Origin: Rotaria socialis
Taxonomy: Eukaryota > Rotifera > Eurotatoria > Philodinida > Philodinidae
Reading direction: 5' to 3'
Assembly (NCBI GenBank): GCA_905331475.1
Contig: CAJNYU010003034.1
Span: forward strand, 124,001 to 188,000
DNA length: 64,000 nt
Part shown: positions 39,573 through 51,429 of the stretch, in pieces
Position numbering within the stretch: the first letter of the stretch is position 1
How the letters are laid out: each line of letters starts with the position of its first letter
The notes under the pieces: model-generated
Told to the model about the DNA's origin: nothing
The model's input: only the letters and a program-made list of their open reading frames with translations
Database searches by the model: none
Translations under genes and position numbers: made by a program

Positions 39573-40192
39573 TCTTGTCAATGCTCTAAATAAACCGAGA
39601 AAAAATTATTGCAAGTGATTGTCTTAATAGGATAAATAAAATAATTGTATGATATAAAAATGACGTCGAAATATCAGGATGTCACCGACAGAGTTACGAT
39701 ATCTGTAAGAAAGACGTCTCTTTATTGTCCTTCACATTAAGATTATTTTTCTTTCCTACAGCGCAAAACTAACAACAACAAAAGAGGCGAATAAAATCAT
39801 ACAATTATCTAGTTATCACAATATGATAAGTTGTCGATCGAAATCATTTCAATATACAATTATACTGGCATTATGCATAGCCCGATAAGAACAATATAAC
39901 TATTGTTTTTACTTTTTTTTCTTTCTATGCGAATATATAAATACTTGTAGGCGGCTATATATATACTTTATTTAGTATGTCGTCATATTGTGCTCTTTGT
40001 TACCAAGAACAAAAAAGTTACATTTTGTGTAATCGTTTGTGTTAACGAACTGAAAATATTTTGATTAATCCAACAATTGAAATAGATTAATTATGTGCAT
40101 ATTAAACAGTAGCATATATTATACAATCAGATACATGAAAAAAAATATACTCATCGATAACATGCAATGTCTGCAAGTCACCAAATTGTATC

Positions 40193-40459
40193 TTACTTAT
40201 TTTCAGCAAACAATTTTGTAGGAAATGGATTAGTATACGCTGGAATCAAAACTAAACTCTTCGTGGATAATATTTGATCATCTTCATTTTGTTTTAATGG
40301 TATTGAATACACATTTTCATGATGATGTTCGTTACTTTTATTCATATGAGAAAATGTAGGTTGCCGTTGAATATGCAGATTTTCAAGTTCGATATCATAT
40401 TTATTAATTGATAATGGTTGTAGGTTAGTACATTCAGGTGAATTCTTATTATTGCTCAT
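40193..40459 (-). CDS. Hypothetical 88-aa ORF
   Basis: Open frame beginning MSNNKNSPECTNLQPLSINK and ending in PTKLFAENK. Its composition (Asn, His, Gln, Glu, Leu) and codon mix look more like coding than the surrounding AT-rich frames. It has no signal peptide, membrane segment or motif I recognise, and no splice partner was found. It lies 0.6 kb upstream of the PIEZO start on the same strand. It might be a terminal exon of an unrecognised gene. Confidence 0.3.
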   Translation of the reverse strand: MSNNKNSPECTNLQPLSINKYDIELENLHIQRQPTFSHMNKSNEHHHENVYSIPLKQNEDDQILSTKSLVLIPAYTNPFPTKLFAENK

Positions 40460-43107
40460 AATTATTTGCATATAGATAAGCTTGGTTTTAAGTAGAAATT
40501 AGTTAAAATTCTCTTGATATAATAATGGAATTAGTGATACTCTAACGATAGAAATACAAATGTCAAAGACTTGATAGGCGAAGAGAGAAAATAAAATATT
40601 TTTATATGACGACTATTTTCTCTATTTCTCTCGTATTGATGAATAAGGGTTTACGAAACGTATAGAAAATTGAATAGACTGACGGCAATCGTTCTCTCTT
40701 GCACTTCAGGGCTTTTTTCTTCTTCCTGGTGATCTTATATACACTCGTCAAAAGGAAAAAACTATCTATATACAATTCAAAGAGGAATACCAGTGACAGC
40801 TGATTCATGTTGATCTTATTAGTTATCTTACCAATCATTAGCATAATAATAATAATTTATGTTGATACGTTGTAGTCGTGATGAAAAAAAGTGTTCTTGT
40901 TAAACTATATACAGATAAGACAAAACAGAATAATGACTAATCTACAAAAACTAATGATATAATTCATCATATTACTTTCATGATTAATTTTTTTCATACT
41001 TAATAAATATTTTTTATTTATATATTTGACAGAACAAAAAATTATTTTCGTTTCTCAAAATTTTATAAAAAAAAACAAAATCCGGTGAGAAAACAATCTT
41101 CTGTTGTAAGTATAAATTTTCCACCAGCATGCCGAACGTATTGTCTAGGGATTTTTCAATCAGCCCCTATGCGTTCATGAAAATAAATTCCCCATTGTTT
41201 TTTATGACATGCATTCATTTCTATAATTTCTATAGTAAAGATACATGATAATATTCAGATGTTTGATACATGCTCAAGAAATCCCAGTATACTCGCATTG
41301 TTTTCAACAGGCATTGAACAAACGCATCTGTAAATTATTGCTCATCAACATGATTGACTGAACTACGATTCATTGTTCTAATTTCTTCTTCTTTTTTTTG
41401 TTGAATAATGTGTAAAGAATAAGAATCTGCAACAAATTAGATAATTGTTTTAAAATCTGTTAGAAGATCATCTTGGCACTCATTTCTGTGATTGAACAAA
41501 GTACACAATACTTTGTGAAGATGACACATAGGCGCGCCAATAAAAAAAAGTAACTTTATAACTTCTTCACGAATAAAAAAATGCATCAATAAATAAATAA
41601 AATATAAATTCCACTTTCAACTCACCCCGAACGGCTCGCTTATCTATGAGTCATCGAAATATTTAAAAACCAATATACCCTCTGGAAAACTTGGGATCTA
41701 CACTTAATATTCAACTATTATTCAAATAATAAAAACAAATTGGGAAGAATTCATTGTATCTAGATCGTATCTGAAAAATAATATTTCATATAATTATATT
41801 GTTATCAATTGTATAGATGTCATGAGCTCACTGCCATACTCGGATGGAGGTATATATCATAGCATCAACAACATAGGAGGCATTATCGCTATATGAAAGA
41901 GATTCAGATTTTTTTCCCATCATTCTTCAAAATGTGTATGAATTGAGTTTAGTATATTTTCGAAATTATATACTGTTGTTTGACATAAATCTTAATATAC
42001 TGCTGTAATCGATGAATCTACACATAAACCAGGTCGAAAAAAATGGCGGCATAATCAACCTTAAATGCTGTCATCTATTATAGCAGATTACGAAGGATAA
42101 ACGATGGCCGTTATCTAGCAAGAAAAAAAAAAGATTCATATAATGGTATGACCAATTATGATGAAATAACCTTGATGAACATATTCGATTTGCTATTATA
42201 AAGTGCTAGCAACTACCAGAATTCGATGCAAATCTTCGTTGAGAAGCTATTAATGAATCGCACGATTAAATCCTCTTTAACTAATTCAGTACTACTGTGT
42301 AACGAACAACTAGATTAGAGTAGCTTGTGCCATTCTCGGCAAAGATGTTTATTAGGCTACTTCAAGTATCCAGAGTGTAACGACAAAACTAGAGAGTGTC
42401 ACCTATGCCCGTCAGCATGATGGTGTATGGTGTATTGTGTCATCTGACATCTCTAGTCGTCTCACAACTTCATACGTAACACACGTATATATAGGAGAGA
42501 GATATTAGAACAATGGAAAGAGAACAGAAAGAGAATGAAGGAGAATCATCGAAGCGTGCCATCAATATCGGCACATACTGGGTATATTTATGTCAATATT
42601 AACTGTTATCAAGAGCATTGTTGGATTTGGCAATAGGATATGATGGTATTCCAACACTAGGTACTCATGCAAGTATCATCATACAGTCTGGATTTCAATA
42701 GGACTTGGGCGGTCTTACAAAAATTCACAGCATTTTGCAGCTGCTTTCGAGCAAATCAGATTATCGTCATGAGAAAAATTCTGAAGTTGTATGACACAAA
42801 CAATGATGCATTTGAATATTAGAAGTGTTGATCTTGTAAACATCAGTATTACAGAACGTTAGGGAAGTTAGCACAAGGTTCGAGCTTTTCCAGCCCGGAT
42901 TTGCCTATATGGTTGTGTTGAATTTCATTTTCGTTGTGTTGGATGCAGAATTTTGCGCTGAATCGAATGATGTAATTTTAGAAGGGGGTTACCGATCAAA
43001 ATCTGGCACTTTATCCGAAAATACTGCTTTTTCTGAAAATCTTGAAGAAGTAATTTCAGCCCGGATTCGCTGCTTTAGCTGTGTTGGTTCTGGAAATGGT
43101 TGTGTTG
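40460..43107. other. Intergenic up to the first assembly gap
   Basis: No gene recognised. Just before the gap, GCCCGGATT followed by a TGTGTTG-rich stretch occurs at about 42893 and again at about 43060, suggesting the gap falls in a local repeat. Confidence 0.45.
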
Positions 43108-43627
43108 NNNNNNNNNNNNNNNNNNNNNNNNNNNNNNNNNNNNNNNNNNNNNNNNNNNNNNNNNNNNNNNNNNNNNNNNNNNNNNNNNNNNNNNNNNNNN
43201 NNNNNNNNNNNNNNNNNNNNNNNNNNNNNNNNNNNNNNNNNNNNNNNNNNNNNNNNNNNNNNNNNNNNNNNNNNNNNNNNNNNNNNNNNNNNNNNNNNNN
43301 NNNNNNNNNNNNNNNNNNNNNNNNNNNNNNNNNNNNNNNNNNNNNNNNNNNNNNNNNNNNNNNNNNNNNNNNNNNNNNNNNNNNNNNNNNNNNNNNNNNN
43401 NNNNNNNNNNNNNNNNNNNNNNNNNNNNNNNNNNNNNNNNNNNNNNNNNNNNNNNNNNNNNNNNNNNNNNNNNNNNNNNNNNNNNNNNNNNNNNNNNNNN
43501 NNNNNNNNNNNNNNNNNNNNNNNNNNNNNNNNNNNNNNNNNNNNNNNNNNNNNNNNNNNNNNNNNNNNNNNNNNNNNNNNNNNNNNNNNNNNNNNNNNNN
43601 NNNNNNNNNNNNNNNNNNNNNNNNNNN
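43108..43627. other. Assembly gap (520 N)
   Basis: Run of N. Open frames crossing it are artefacts. Confidence 1.
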
Positions 43628-44637
43628 ATCGTTTTATACAGAGTAAGAAGCGAAAAGAGGAACTTTATGTTGGTGAGAATACATATAGATGATATATTTT
43701 GTGACATCGCCGTTCAACTGTGACTGATATGTAATCGTTTAGTTAAAGAACTATCACTTTGAAATTGTAGGATTTAGTTTTTTTGTCTTCATGTAATGAA
43801 ATCTATATTGTCTATGTATGTGTGTGGAAACAAGGTTTGAATAATTGAGACAGTACATATTGGCAGGGGTCTGAAGGTCAACAATTTGAGAGTGTAAAGG
43901 TTTTTTCCAACAAAATCTTGCAGAAAAGCGTAAAATATAGACTGAGTCAGATATGATCACTAAGAAACACTAAAAAGTTTTGGTTATTGAAAATGTACAC
44001 CCCGCTTTCACAATCACAGGATGCCGGACCAACACCTTATGGGAAAGAAATTTATTTTATTTTAGAATTTTAATATAACCTTCAAGATTATGTTTCTATC
44101 ATAGAAATACATTCATTGATTGATTACTTCTTTTGAGACAATGACTCTTGTAAATAGAAAAATAATTCTAGCACCATAGTTTGTTTTGAAAGAGTATTCT
44201 CATTCATTTTTTTTTACAGATTATGAGAGATGTTTATAAGTGCTACTATCGTATATGAAGATATTCTAGATGCCAATTGGCATGGGGGCAAACTGCAGAC
44301 CAGCTAGCATAACTCATACATTTCTAATTTGAAAGAAAATAATTTTTATCGGCTTTGCTAATGTGTAGACTTCAATATGAAATTTTATTTTGATTGACGA
44401 GAGGTTGTTGATTTACTCATTTAAAATGTTAGATTGATTATTCATTACATTCTAACATTTCGTCTATCTATACGATTACATGAAGTACTCTTCAAACAAC
44501 CAATAAAAGAAAAGAGACCTTGAGCAATAGCGATGACACATTGCGCAATTACATGTTGCTATTTTTTAATAATACAACAAATAATAAATATACTACATTT
44601 GTTTAATATAGTTTCTATGAGAAAAGACACGTGTAAA

Positions 44638-46182
44638 ATGTTGTCTACTTTTGAAAGTTTACCCGATGAAATAATAATGACAATTGTAAAATATTGTGGT
44701 GATACTTGTGCAATATTACGAACATTTCTTGGTCTTAATCAACGTTTGAATAGGATTCTTATTGATAAACGTTTACATTTATTAACTGATTTTTTACATA
44801 TTAATGTACGAGATGATTACTATAATTCTCAAGTATTTCAACAATCATATCAACAACTATTATCTTTAAATACAAGAATCGATGAACAAGAACTTTCTTT
44901 AATTCTACAAAGATTACTTAGTTTTCATATTCAACAAAAATATATACAACTACGACATGAATTTCAATTATTACAAGAAAAATTTGAATTAACTCGCCAA
45001 TCATTTACCCATAGTGATATTACTCAATTAGATAATGAATTAAAACGAACATTTGATAGTTTCTCCCAAAATCAGACATCGACAAATTCTATTGAACTCA
45101 TAAAATCACTTGTTTATACAAAAGGTGCTCGTTGTGACTGTGATGATTATGAATTATGCAGATATAATCTTACTAAAATTGTAAATGAACACGTTCTTAG
45201 TCTTGTTAACAACCTTTCATATCAATCTCTAATATCAGCGAATTCATATTTCGAACTATTCAAAGCGTTACTTATTTCCAACAGTTCTCTCATCAACAAT
45301 AGAGATTATGTTGGTAATGGTGGCTGTAAACTTGCTTTTTTTCTTGTTTATACGCTTTATAAATTACAATATTTTTATCATGGCATATATCCAGGACCTG
45401 TGAATATGAAATGTTATCGTGTTTTAGTCGATATATTTCTTCTTGTTATACAATGTCAAAAACGAATCGTCGACAATGAAGGTAGCATTCGACGAACTAT
45501 GCTTGATATTTTAAAAATGATTTGCCAAATAAATAATGATATATCTATTCAAGTTATTCAATGGGAACTATTGAAAATAGTGATTGATGAATATGTTACT
45601 ATAGCCAATGAACCATTGGACGAGTTTTTAACGTATGAATTTAGAGATGTATTCAAAAATCTATTTAAGAATAGACGATTAGATGTTCTAAGTCATCTTT
45701 ATCGTGATGTTCAATTTGAACAATTCTTTAATATAGGAAATTATACTCGAGAATATCTTGATATAATGACTAGAAGTCAAGATGGAAGAAAATTGTTTTA
45801 TAAGATGCTAGATGATAATTTATTGGAATCAATATTTTCGGAAAAAAAATTGATATTTATTTTATTGGATAAAAAAGAGCGAAAACTATTAGAAAAACTA
45901 TTAAAATCATCACCACATCTTATTCATCAATTGGATGAAGATGGTAATGATCCGCTACTTTATATATGCATTAAAGTTTACGGCTGTCGACATCGTATTA
46001 TTCAAGATTTAATCAAAAGTGGAGCTGATCTTCAAAGAACGAATTTTAAAGGACAAAATTTTATCGATACATTACAATTACAAAAAAATCGAAAACTATT
46101 CAAAAAATTAATTGAACACGAAATCATATCTTTCGATGAACAGCAAATTAATCTTGTTAAAAATTTTGATGAAAATTCATAA
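44638..46182 (+). CDS. F-box protein with C-terminal ankyrin-like repeat (514 aa, single exon)
   Basis: The start chosen gives MLSTFESLPDEIIMTIVKYC, the F-box signature (LPDE, then a Leu-rich helix and LNQRLNRIL) at residues 1-45. F-box proteins recruit substrates to SCF ubiquitin ligases through SKP1. An in-frame ATG 105 bases upstream (44533) would add a hydrophobic leader that does not fit the family. The middle is a long helical region without named motif. The C-terminus has DEDGNDPLLYICIKVYG and LIKSGADLQRTNFKGQNFID, which look like one or two ankyrin repeats. No introns, unlike most genes in the window. Similar F-box families are expanded in bdelloids. Confidence 0.75.
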   Translation: MLSTFESLPDEIIMTIVKYCGDTCAILRTFLGLNQRLNRILIDKRLHLLTDFLHINVRDDYYNSQVFQQSYQQLLSLNTRIDEQELSLILQRLLSFHIQQKYIQLRHEFQLLQEKFELTRQSFTHSDITQLDNELKRTFDSFSQNQTSTNSIELIKSLVYTKGARCDCDDYELCRYNLTKIVNEHVLSLVNNLSYQSLISANSYFELFKALLISNSSLINNRDYVGNGGCKLAFFLVYTLYKLQYFYHGIYPGPVNMKCYRVLVDIFLLVIQCQKRIVDNEGSIRRTMLDILKMICQINNDISIQVIQWELLKIVIDEYVTIANEPLDEFLTYEFRDVFKNLFKNRRLDVLSHLYRDVQFEQFFNIGNYTREYLDIMTRSQDGRKLFYKMLDDNLLESIFSEKKLIFILLDKKERKLLEKLLKSSPHLIHQLDEDGNDPLLYICIKVYGCRHRIIQDLIKSGADLQRTNFKGQNFIDTLQLQKNRKLFKKLIEHEIISFDEQQINLVKNFDENS

Positions 46183-46677
46183 TAAAAAGAATACAGATAT
46201 GAGAGTTTTATCTAATGTGAAAGATACATCTTTTATTCAACGATTGCACTGAACTTCACGTATTTTCTATCTATTCTACTATTGAATATGCTTCCAATGG
46301 AGACTGTTTCATCATAATTTATTTATATCCTATATGTCATACATAGCAGATTTGTCTCATGATTATACATTCAGATAGAAAGCAAAGAAATGCATTGCAA
46401 GATTTTTAATTTTTTAAACAGTCACGTTGTTGAAATTAAAGACCAATGGCATTATTTGATGAGATTCAATGTCTCTACATTGGGAAAATAAGATCGCCTG
46501 TGATACTCAATTTTTGAATGGTATATCATGCAAAACAAAATGATTCATCGAAGCATCTAGTTTATAACAACGAATTGCGTTTTATTGAATTTATTAGGAG
46601 CCCAGCTGGTACTATTTTTTTTTATGATAACTTATTTCTTCTTGCTTGATTTATTTGATTTTAAATACAACAAAGCT

Positions 46678-47607
46678 ATGTCAACAGATACATCAACTCT
46701 TGTTGTTATTGGTAGTCTCAGTATTCTTTCTATTCTTCTTTTTCTTTTATTTAAAAATAAAAATCAATCGAACAATTCTGGAGACAATAATCGAAAAAAT
46801 GTAATTATCGCATTAAAAACTCCCGATATTAAATATCAATTTCCGTTGGTTCACAAAGAAAAAATATCTCATGATACATGTCGTTTCCGTTTTGAACTTC
46901 CATCATCGAAACATGTACTTGGTTTACCTATCGGCCGACATGTTTATTTAACAGCATATGTTAATGGTGAACTAGTTAAACGACCCTATACTCCTGTGAC
47001 ATCAGATGATAGTCAAGGTTATTTTGATCTTGTTATTAAGATCTATCCAGATGGTAAAATGACACAATATCTTGATAAACTTCCAATGAATCATATTGTT
47101 GAAGTAAGTGGTCCATCAGGAAATCTTACTTATAAGCAAAATGGTCTATTTGATATACGCACACGTAAACCTGAACCCAATCTAGTGCGGCATGCTCGTC
47201 ATATTGGTTTAATTGCTGGTGGTTCAGGTATAACACCAGTGTATCAACTATTGAAAGCATTATTAAAAGAACAAGCATCGAATGCACATAATCAACATGG
47301 TGATATTAAAATTTGGCTTTTATTTGCCAATCAAACCGAACAAGATATTTTATTACGCGATGATTTAGAACAATTAGCTCATTTGAATGCTGATCAATTT
47401 AAACTATGGTACACGATTGACCGTGAAAGTGAACAATGGCATTATTCAAAAGGCTTTATCAATGAAACAATGTTGAAAGAACATATGCCGCCGCCATCTG
47501 ACGATGTTTTAATATGCATATGTGGTCCACCACCGATGGTTAAATCTGCATGTTTACCAAATTTACATAAATTAGGTTATGAAGAAAATATGATATATTG
47601 CTTTTAA
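46678..47607 (+). CDS. CYB5R: NADH-cytochrome b5 reductase (309 aa, single exon)
   Basis: FAD-dependent enzyme transferring electrons from NADH to cytochrome b5 for fatty-acid desaturation and sterol synthesis, usually on the ER or outer mitochondrial membrane. A membrane anchor (TLVVIGSLSILSILLFLLF) spans residues 7-25. FAD-binding RPYTPVTSDD has Thr where Ser is common in the RxYTxS motif. GYFDLVIKIYPDGKMTQYLD follows. The NADH side has LIAGGSGITPVYQLL and CGPPPMVKSA, and the family-typical C-terminal Phe is present. An in-frame ATG at 46585 would add 31 hydrophobic residues; I prefer 46678 because it gives a standard-length protein (~300 aa). Intronless, like its upstream neighbour; it could be a retrocopy or a gene that has lost introns. 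Confidence 0.9.
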   Translation: MSTDTSTLVVIGSLSILSILLFLLFKNKNQSNNSGDNNRKNVIIALKTPDIKYQFPLVHKEKISHDTCRFRFELPSSKHVLGLPIGRHVYLTAYVNGELVKRPYTPVTSDDSQGYFDLVIKIYPDGKMTQYLDKLPMNHIVEVSGPSGNLTYKQNGLFDIRTRKPEPNLVRHARHIGLIAGGSGITPVYQLLKALLKEQASNAHNQHGDIKIWLLFANQTEQDILLRDDLEQLAHLNADQFKLWYTIDRESEQWHYSKGFINETMLKEHMPPPSDDVLICICGPPPMVKSACLPNLHKLGYEENMIYCF

Positions 47608-48776
47608 TACAGATCTAGGGTATGGCTTTTTGCATATTTGGTAATTTTGCTTTTGATTTTCTTTCGATCTGAAAAATAAAGTGTAGAAGGGTAGAAGGGA
47701 AGAAGAATGTTTTATTTTCATTTAGTCAATATTTGTTTAGTTTGATCATTTTTTGATACTCCACATTTCTTGATATTCGATCAGTGAAAATGGGCTCATT
47801 TACTTGTTGAAACTAAATAGTGGTATCTTCATACAATGACTCAATAGATAAATTCATTAAGAAAGTAATTTTCTCCGTCTAGCAAAGGGCTTCTGATGGA
47901 CCGCTGATCAAATTTGAATTAGCAACTGTATGGCTCACTAAGTCATTCATGATTAACGATAAATGAAATACGGATCGACCTAGATGACAGAAATTGTAAC
48001 TTTTCTTATTTCATTCGTTCATATGATTGAGTAATATCTTCGCATATGTTTTATAAATCAATACCAACTCAAGACTTCCCGAGAGCCATCTTACACTTGG
48101 TAATATACCATTTTTTTTACCATTACGAAATAGATCGTCACTGTTAGCATCTATTAGTAAACTTTCCTAGATTCAATTAAAAATATAATTCAACTTTAGA
48201 TAAAGAAACACAAATAATGCACATATGATTTTCTCTGTGACAGAACCGCGTCTCTTTCTACGCTCTTTATCATACGCATAGTTTCTGCCTGTATAAACTA
48301 TGAATAAAAACAGTCTATCATTCTTTAGGAAGACCAATTGATATACAATCATATAGTATCGATATTTTCAATGTCAGTTTCTTGAAACCACAGTTGTTTT
48401 GACTCTAAACTTGAATATTACAATACTCTTCATTATTCACTGTACATTGATTTTGAAAAACCAGATCGTATAAATGACATATCTGACTGTGATATAATAA
48501 GAAAAGCTACTAAATTAATAGCTTATATATGAGCACAAATCGAACTGTTCACATTTTATGCGAAAAAACGCAGGTAAAACTAGAGAACAGACGTGAATGT
48601 GGAAACCACTGAGAAGAGTAATGGACTCCTCCACACCCAAGCAAATCAATTACATTTATGTCCATCGTTTTGTCAAGTTGCCTATCAATTATTTTTTTTA
48701 TAAATAACAAAATAAATAGAAACATACAGTAAATACTATTGACGAGTTTCTATTTTGAAAATCAAGCGATTATGCT
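47608..48776. other. Intergenic, convergent 3' ends
   Basis: Lies between the 3' ends of the reductase and the small secreted-protein gene. Nothing else recognised. Confidence 0.5.
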
Positions 48777-49304
48777 TTATTCCATGTTTCTTATGTTATC
48801 ATAACACGATAGGCCTGCTTTACTATGGTACTCGAAGTATCGTTGCTTGGTGATACTACATGCATGTAATCCTCCAATGCAGAACCAACTGTATTGAACC
48901 ACTCCGTTCAAACTGACTGAATAAGTTATCGGTGCCCAGGAGTTCGATCCGGCTTCAACTAGCACACTAACAGATCAAAACTTTGATTCATCCAATCTAT
49001 ATGCAAATTTTGCAAGGACTGGTGCTCCCCGCTCCTAAATAACCTCTGTATAGCTTGCTTTCCAATTGAGTTGTTTTTGATGATAAAGTATACACGCTTA
49101 TAGAGCTAATGTTTTCAGCAATACTAACATGAAAACCTATGATAAATGCAAAGCACAAAAATATTATAGAATTAAGTATTCATAAACAGATTTCAGAGCC
49201 TCTATTTTCATCTATCTATGGTCAAACGATTACATATCATTGAATTAATGCGATCACTTACAAACTAATCCAATGAGACCAATGCAAATAAAAATGAGTT
49301 TCAT
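48777..49304 (-). CDS. Small secreted protein, unknown (3 exons, 113 aa)
   Basis: Exons 49304-49262, 49136-49020 and 48958-48777 join in phase to 114 codons with stop. Exon 1 encodes a textbook signal-peptide core, MKLIFICIGLIGLVC. The mature part reads SIAENISSISVYTLSSKTTQ, then YRGYLGAGST, then WAPITYSVSLNGVVQYSWFC, and ends CYDNIRNME. At least three Cys follow the signal. The two introns are 125 and 61 bases. The second donor (GTCCTT) is weak, so that junction is the least certain. No family recognised. The neighbour at 49844, 0.5 kb away and divergently oriented, also encodes a secreted protein. Confidence 0.5.
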
Positions 49305-49843
49305 CGTTAGCAATGGGTTTGGTTTTCACTTCTCTGACACATGTAAAAAGAAAAATAGTGTCTGTTTTACTGGTGTTTAGTCAGCTTTTAAATATCCTTC
49401 GAATTCCAAAGGCACATATCGATTCGTTTCCTGGATTTATACAACATTATGCCGTCATTCACAGCATTGCTCATGCCGATTGCACACATCACATTACATG
49501 TCGCTTGAGTGATATCATAACATCACTTGCATCAACAGTTCTTGAAAAATTCAATGTTTCTTCCTCCTGAATCATTCCCTCCAATCCGCTCACTTTCATA
49601 CTCTGAATACAATCTGTATAATTATTCATATTTCAATCAATGTTCTACTAATTAGTGATGAAAATTGGCAAGCAAATATTCAGAGAATCACTTTCCATTT
49701 CTCAATTGTAGGCGAGCCGCATCCAATTAGAATTTTTCTATGTTTCGCTTGATTGACTAGTAGTATAAAATGCAAGAGAGATGCGACGGCAATGAAAATT
49801 TCCTTCGTTACATTTCTCAAGCGATAATTATTTTTTCTGGTCA
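49305..49843. promoter_or_regulatory. Divergent spacer between two secreted-protein genes
   Basis: The genes at 48777-49304 (-) and 49844-50290 (+) are transcribed away from each other, so this 540-base spacer likely holds both promoters. No motif assigned. An 85-codon frame at 49313 shows no support. Confidence 0.4.
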
Positions 49844-50290
49844 ATGAATTCGGCAGTGAAGTTTGCATTCTTATGTGTTTCGGTCGCTTTACTTTGCAAC
49901 AGTGTTCAATCGCGTTCACTTCGTCAGTTTGCATCGAAACGTGAAGAAGAAAAAAATCCTCTATGTGAGCTTGTCATTGCAATTATGGATGGAGTCATCA
50001 GTGGCGCAAATCTTGACTTAACGCCTGAACAAGAAGCTTTATTACCAAACCACGGCAGTAAACGTGAAGAGGCTGCTGAGGAATGCAAAAGCGAACAAGA
50101 AGAGTGGTTAAATTCAATGAAACCTTTTCTAAGTTCATTATCTGAAGAACAACAACAAAAACTGGAAGATGCATTTAAAATATTTGCAGAAGATGCCAGC
50201 AAAACAGAACGTGGACTTTCATTCGCTAAAGGACTATTCAAACGAACAATGAACAATCAACGAAGATTTTTTAAGCAGTATAGATATTAA
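49844..50290 (+). CDS. Secreted helical protein with dibasic sites (148 aa)
   Basis: Signal peptide at residues 1-23 (core FAFLCVSVALLC). The mature part holds two Cys (41 and 81) and dibasic KR at 32-33, 73-74 and 133-134 plus RR at 140-141. Two modules begin alike (SKREEEKNPLCEL and SKREEAAEECKSE). Each contains a helix with a PEQEAL or EEQQQKLEDA core. The C-terminus is RRFFKQYRY. The layout resembles a processed prohormone, but no cleaved piece ends in the Gly needed for amidation, so a neuropeptide role is only a possibility. A secreted helical carrier or structural protein is an alternative. Single exon. Confidence 0.6.
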   Translation: MNSAVKFAFLCVSVALLCNSVQSRSLRQFASKREEEKNPLCELVIAIMDGVISGANLDLTPEQEALLPNHGSKREEAAEECKSEQEEWLNSMKPFLSSLSEEQQQKLEDAFKIFAEDASKTERGLSFAKGLFKRTMNNQRRFFKQYRY

Positions 50291-50653
50291 TGATAAAAAG
50301 TTTATATTTAACCACAAACAAGCTTTTTATCGTAAACTAGCATCAATACGTTTTAATAATAGACTGTTATCTTTTCATATTTTAGTTGGTGATGGGCTAA
50401 ATTAGAGTTTTATGCAATTTTCTTTTGGTTTTTAAAATAGAGTGTGACGTGACCTTAAATATCAATTATATTCTTTTTTTTTTCTACTTTCAATCATTTA
50501 TGGTAAATAAATCCGACATTTCAATCATACGCATGTTAGTTATTAGGTTTGATTGCATTTATGTGTAGTTCCACGTCAATGATTCCGGAGGACGGATACC
50601 GTAGGAGCCGGCAGGAAAGATGCGAAAAACTCACCGTATCTGAGCGAAAAGCA

Positions 50654-50827
50654 CGGGAAAGCGCTGGAAAGTGGAAGCAGTATTCCGGTTGGAAGTTACC
50701 GGATTTTTTTCCTTTGGATTCTGGTCAGTTTTCTGTGTTTTCCAGCTGGAAGTTGACCGGAATCCACAGGAAAAAAATCCGCTAATTTCTGACTGAAATA
50801 CTGCTTCCACTTTCCAGCGCTTTCCCG
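50654..50827. repeat. Long inverted repeat (hairpin), 31-bp perfect arms
   Basis: Bases 50654-50684 (CGGGAAAGCGCTGGAAAGTG...) are the exact reverse complement of 50797-50827. Inward of the arms, TTACCGGATTTTTTTCC pairs with GGAAAAAAATCCGCTAA with few mismatches, so the foldback extends further with a small loop. Richer in G+C than its surroundings. No coding potential beyond chance frames. Confidence 0.9.
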
Positions 50828-51429
50828 TCGTACGATCACGGCCTGGGGTAGTACCATTGTTCACTTTGGTTGCATTGGCACTAGAACTGTAAAGAATAAA
50901 CGTACAATGAGGAATTGAGTCTCAAACACAAGCAGAGACAGTCATTCATACGCTTCTTTTATTTAATATCGAAATTTTCGGTTTCGTTTATTTTTGATAG
51001 ATGCCTATTACCTATTTCACGCAATTTTGATTGAGTTACTGATTGTTTTTTTTGTTTGCAAACGTTTCCTTGCCGGTCGTGTGGGCAGATTATGTATATA
51101 TGAATAACAAGAGCACGCATTCAATGAGTGATATCAATGTTGTCCACTGACTATTAGTCAGCATGGGCACAAACAGACGATATGCATCATTCAGGCTGGT
51201 AATTTTGAATGAGAAATATAATAGATACTCTACAAGGATTAAACCAGATTTATCTGAGCTACAATGAGAAGAAGAGCAGAAAAAGACGAAAGTGTAAGAG
51301 TTAGTTGTGTTGTGAAGCAATTCAGAAATGATTTTTCTTTGCCTATTCAATAGTAAGAAAATCTACTATCGTCCTGCTTGTCAAATAATCATGCGTCAAT
51401 TGCAATATTGTTGTTCACTATTCTAATAA

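Noticed and set aside
42909-43723. Open frames of 200-245 codons crossing the first N run
   Set aside because: They are open only because N is not a stop. The real flanks are short and look non-coding.
49313-49570. 85-codon plus-strand frame beginning MGLVFTSLTH
   Set aside because: Lies in the spacer between two divergent genes. It lacks a signal peptide or motif, and no splice partner was found.
49924-50256. 110-codon Ser-rich minus-strand frame
   Set aside because: Shadow of the secreted protein at 49844-50290; no start context or family.
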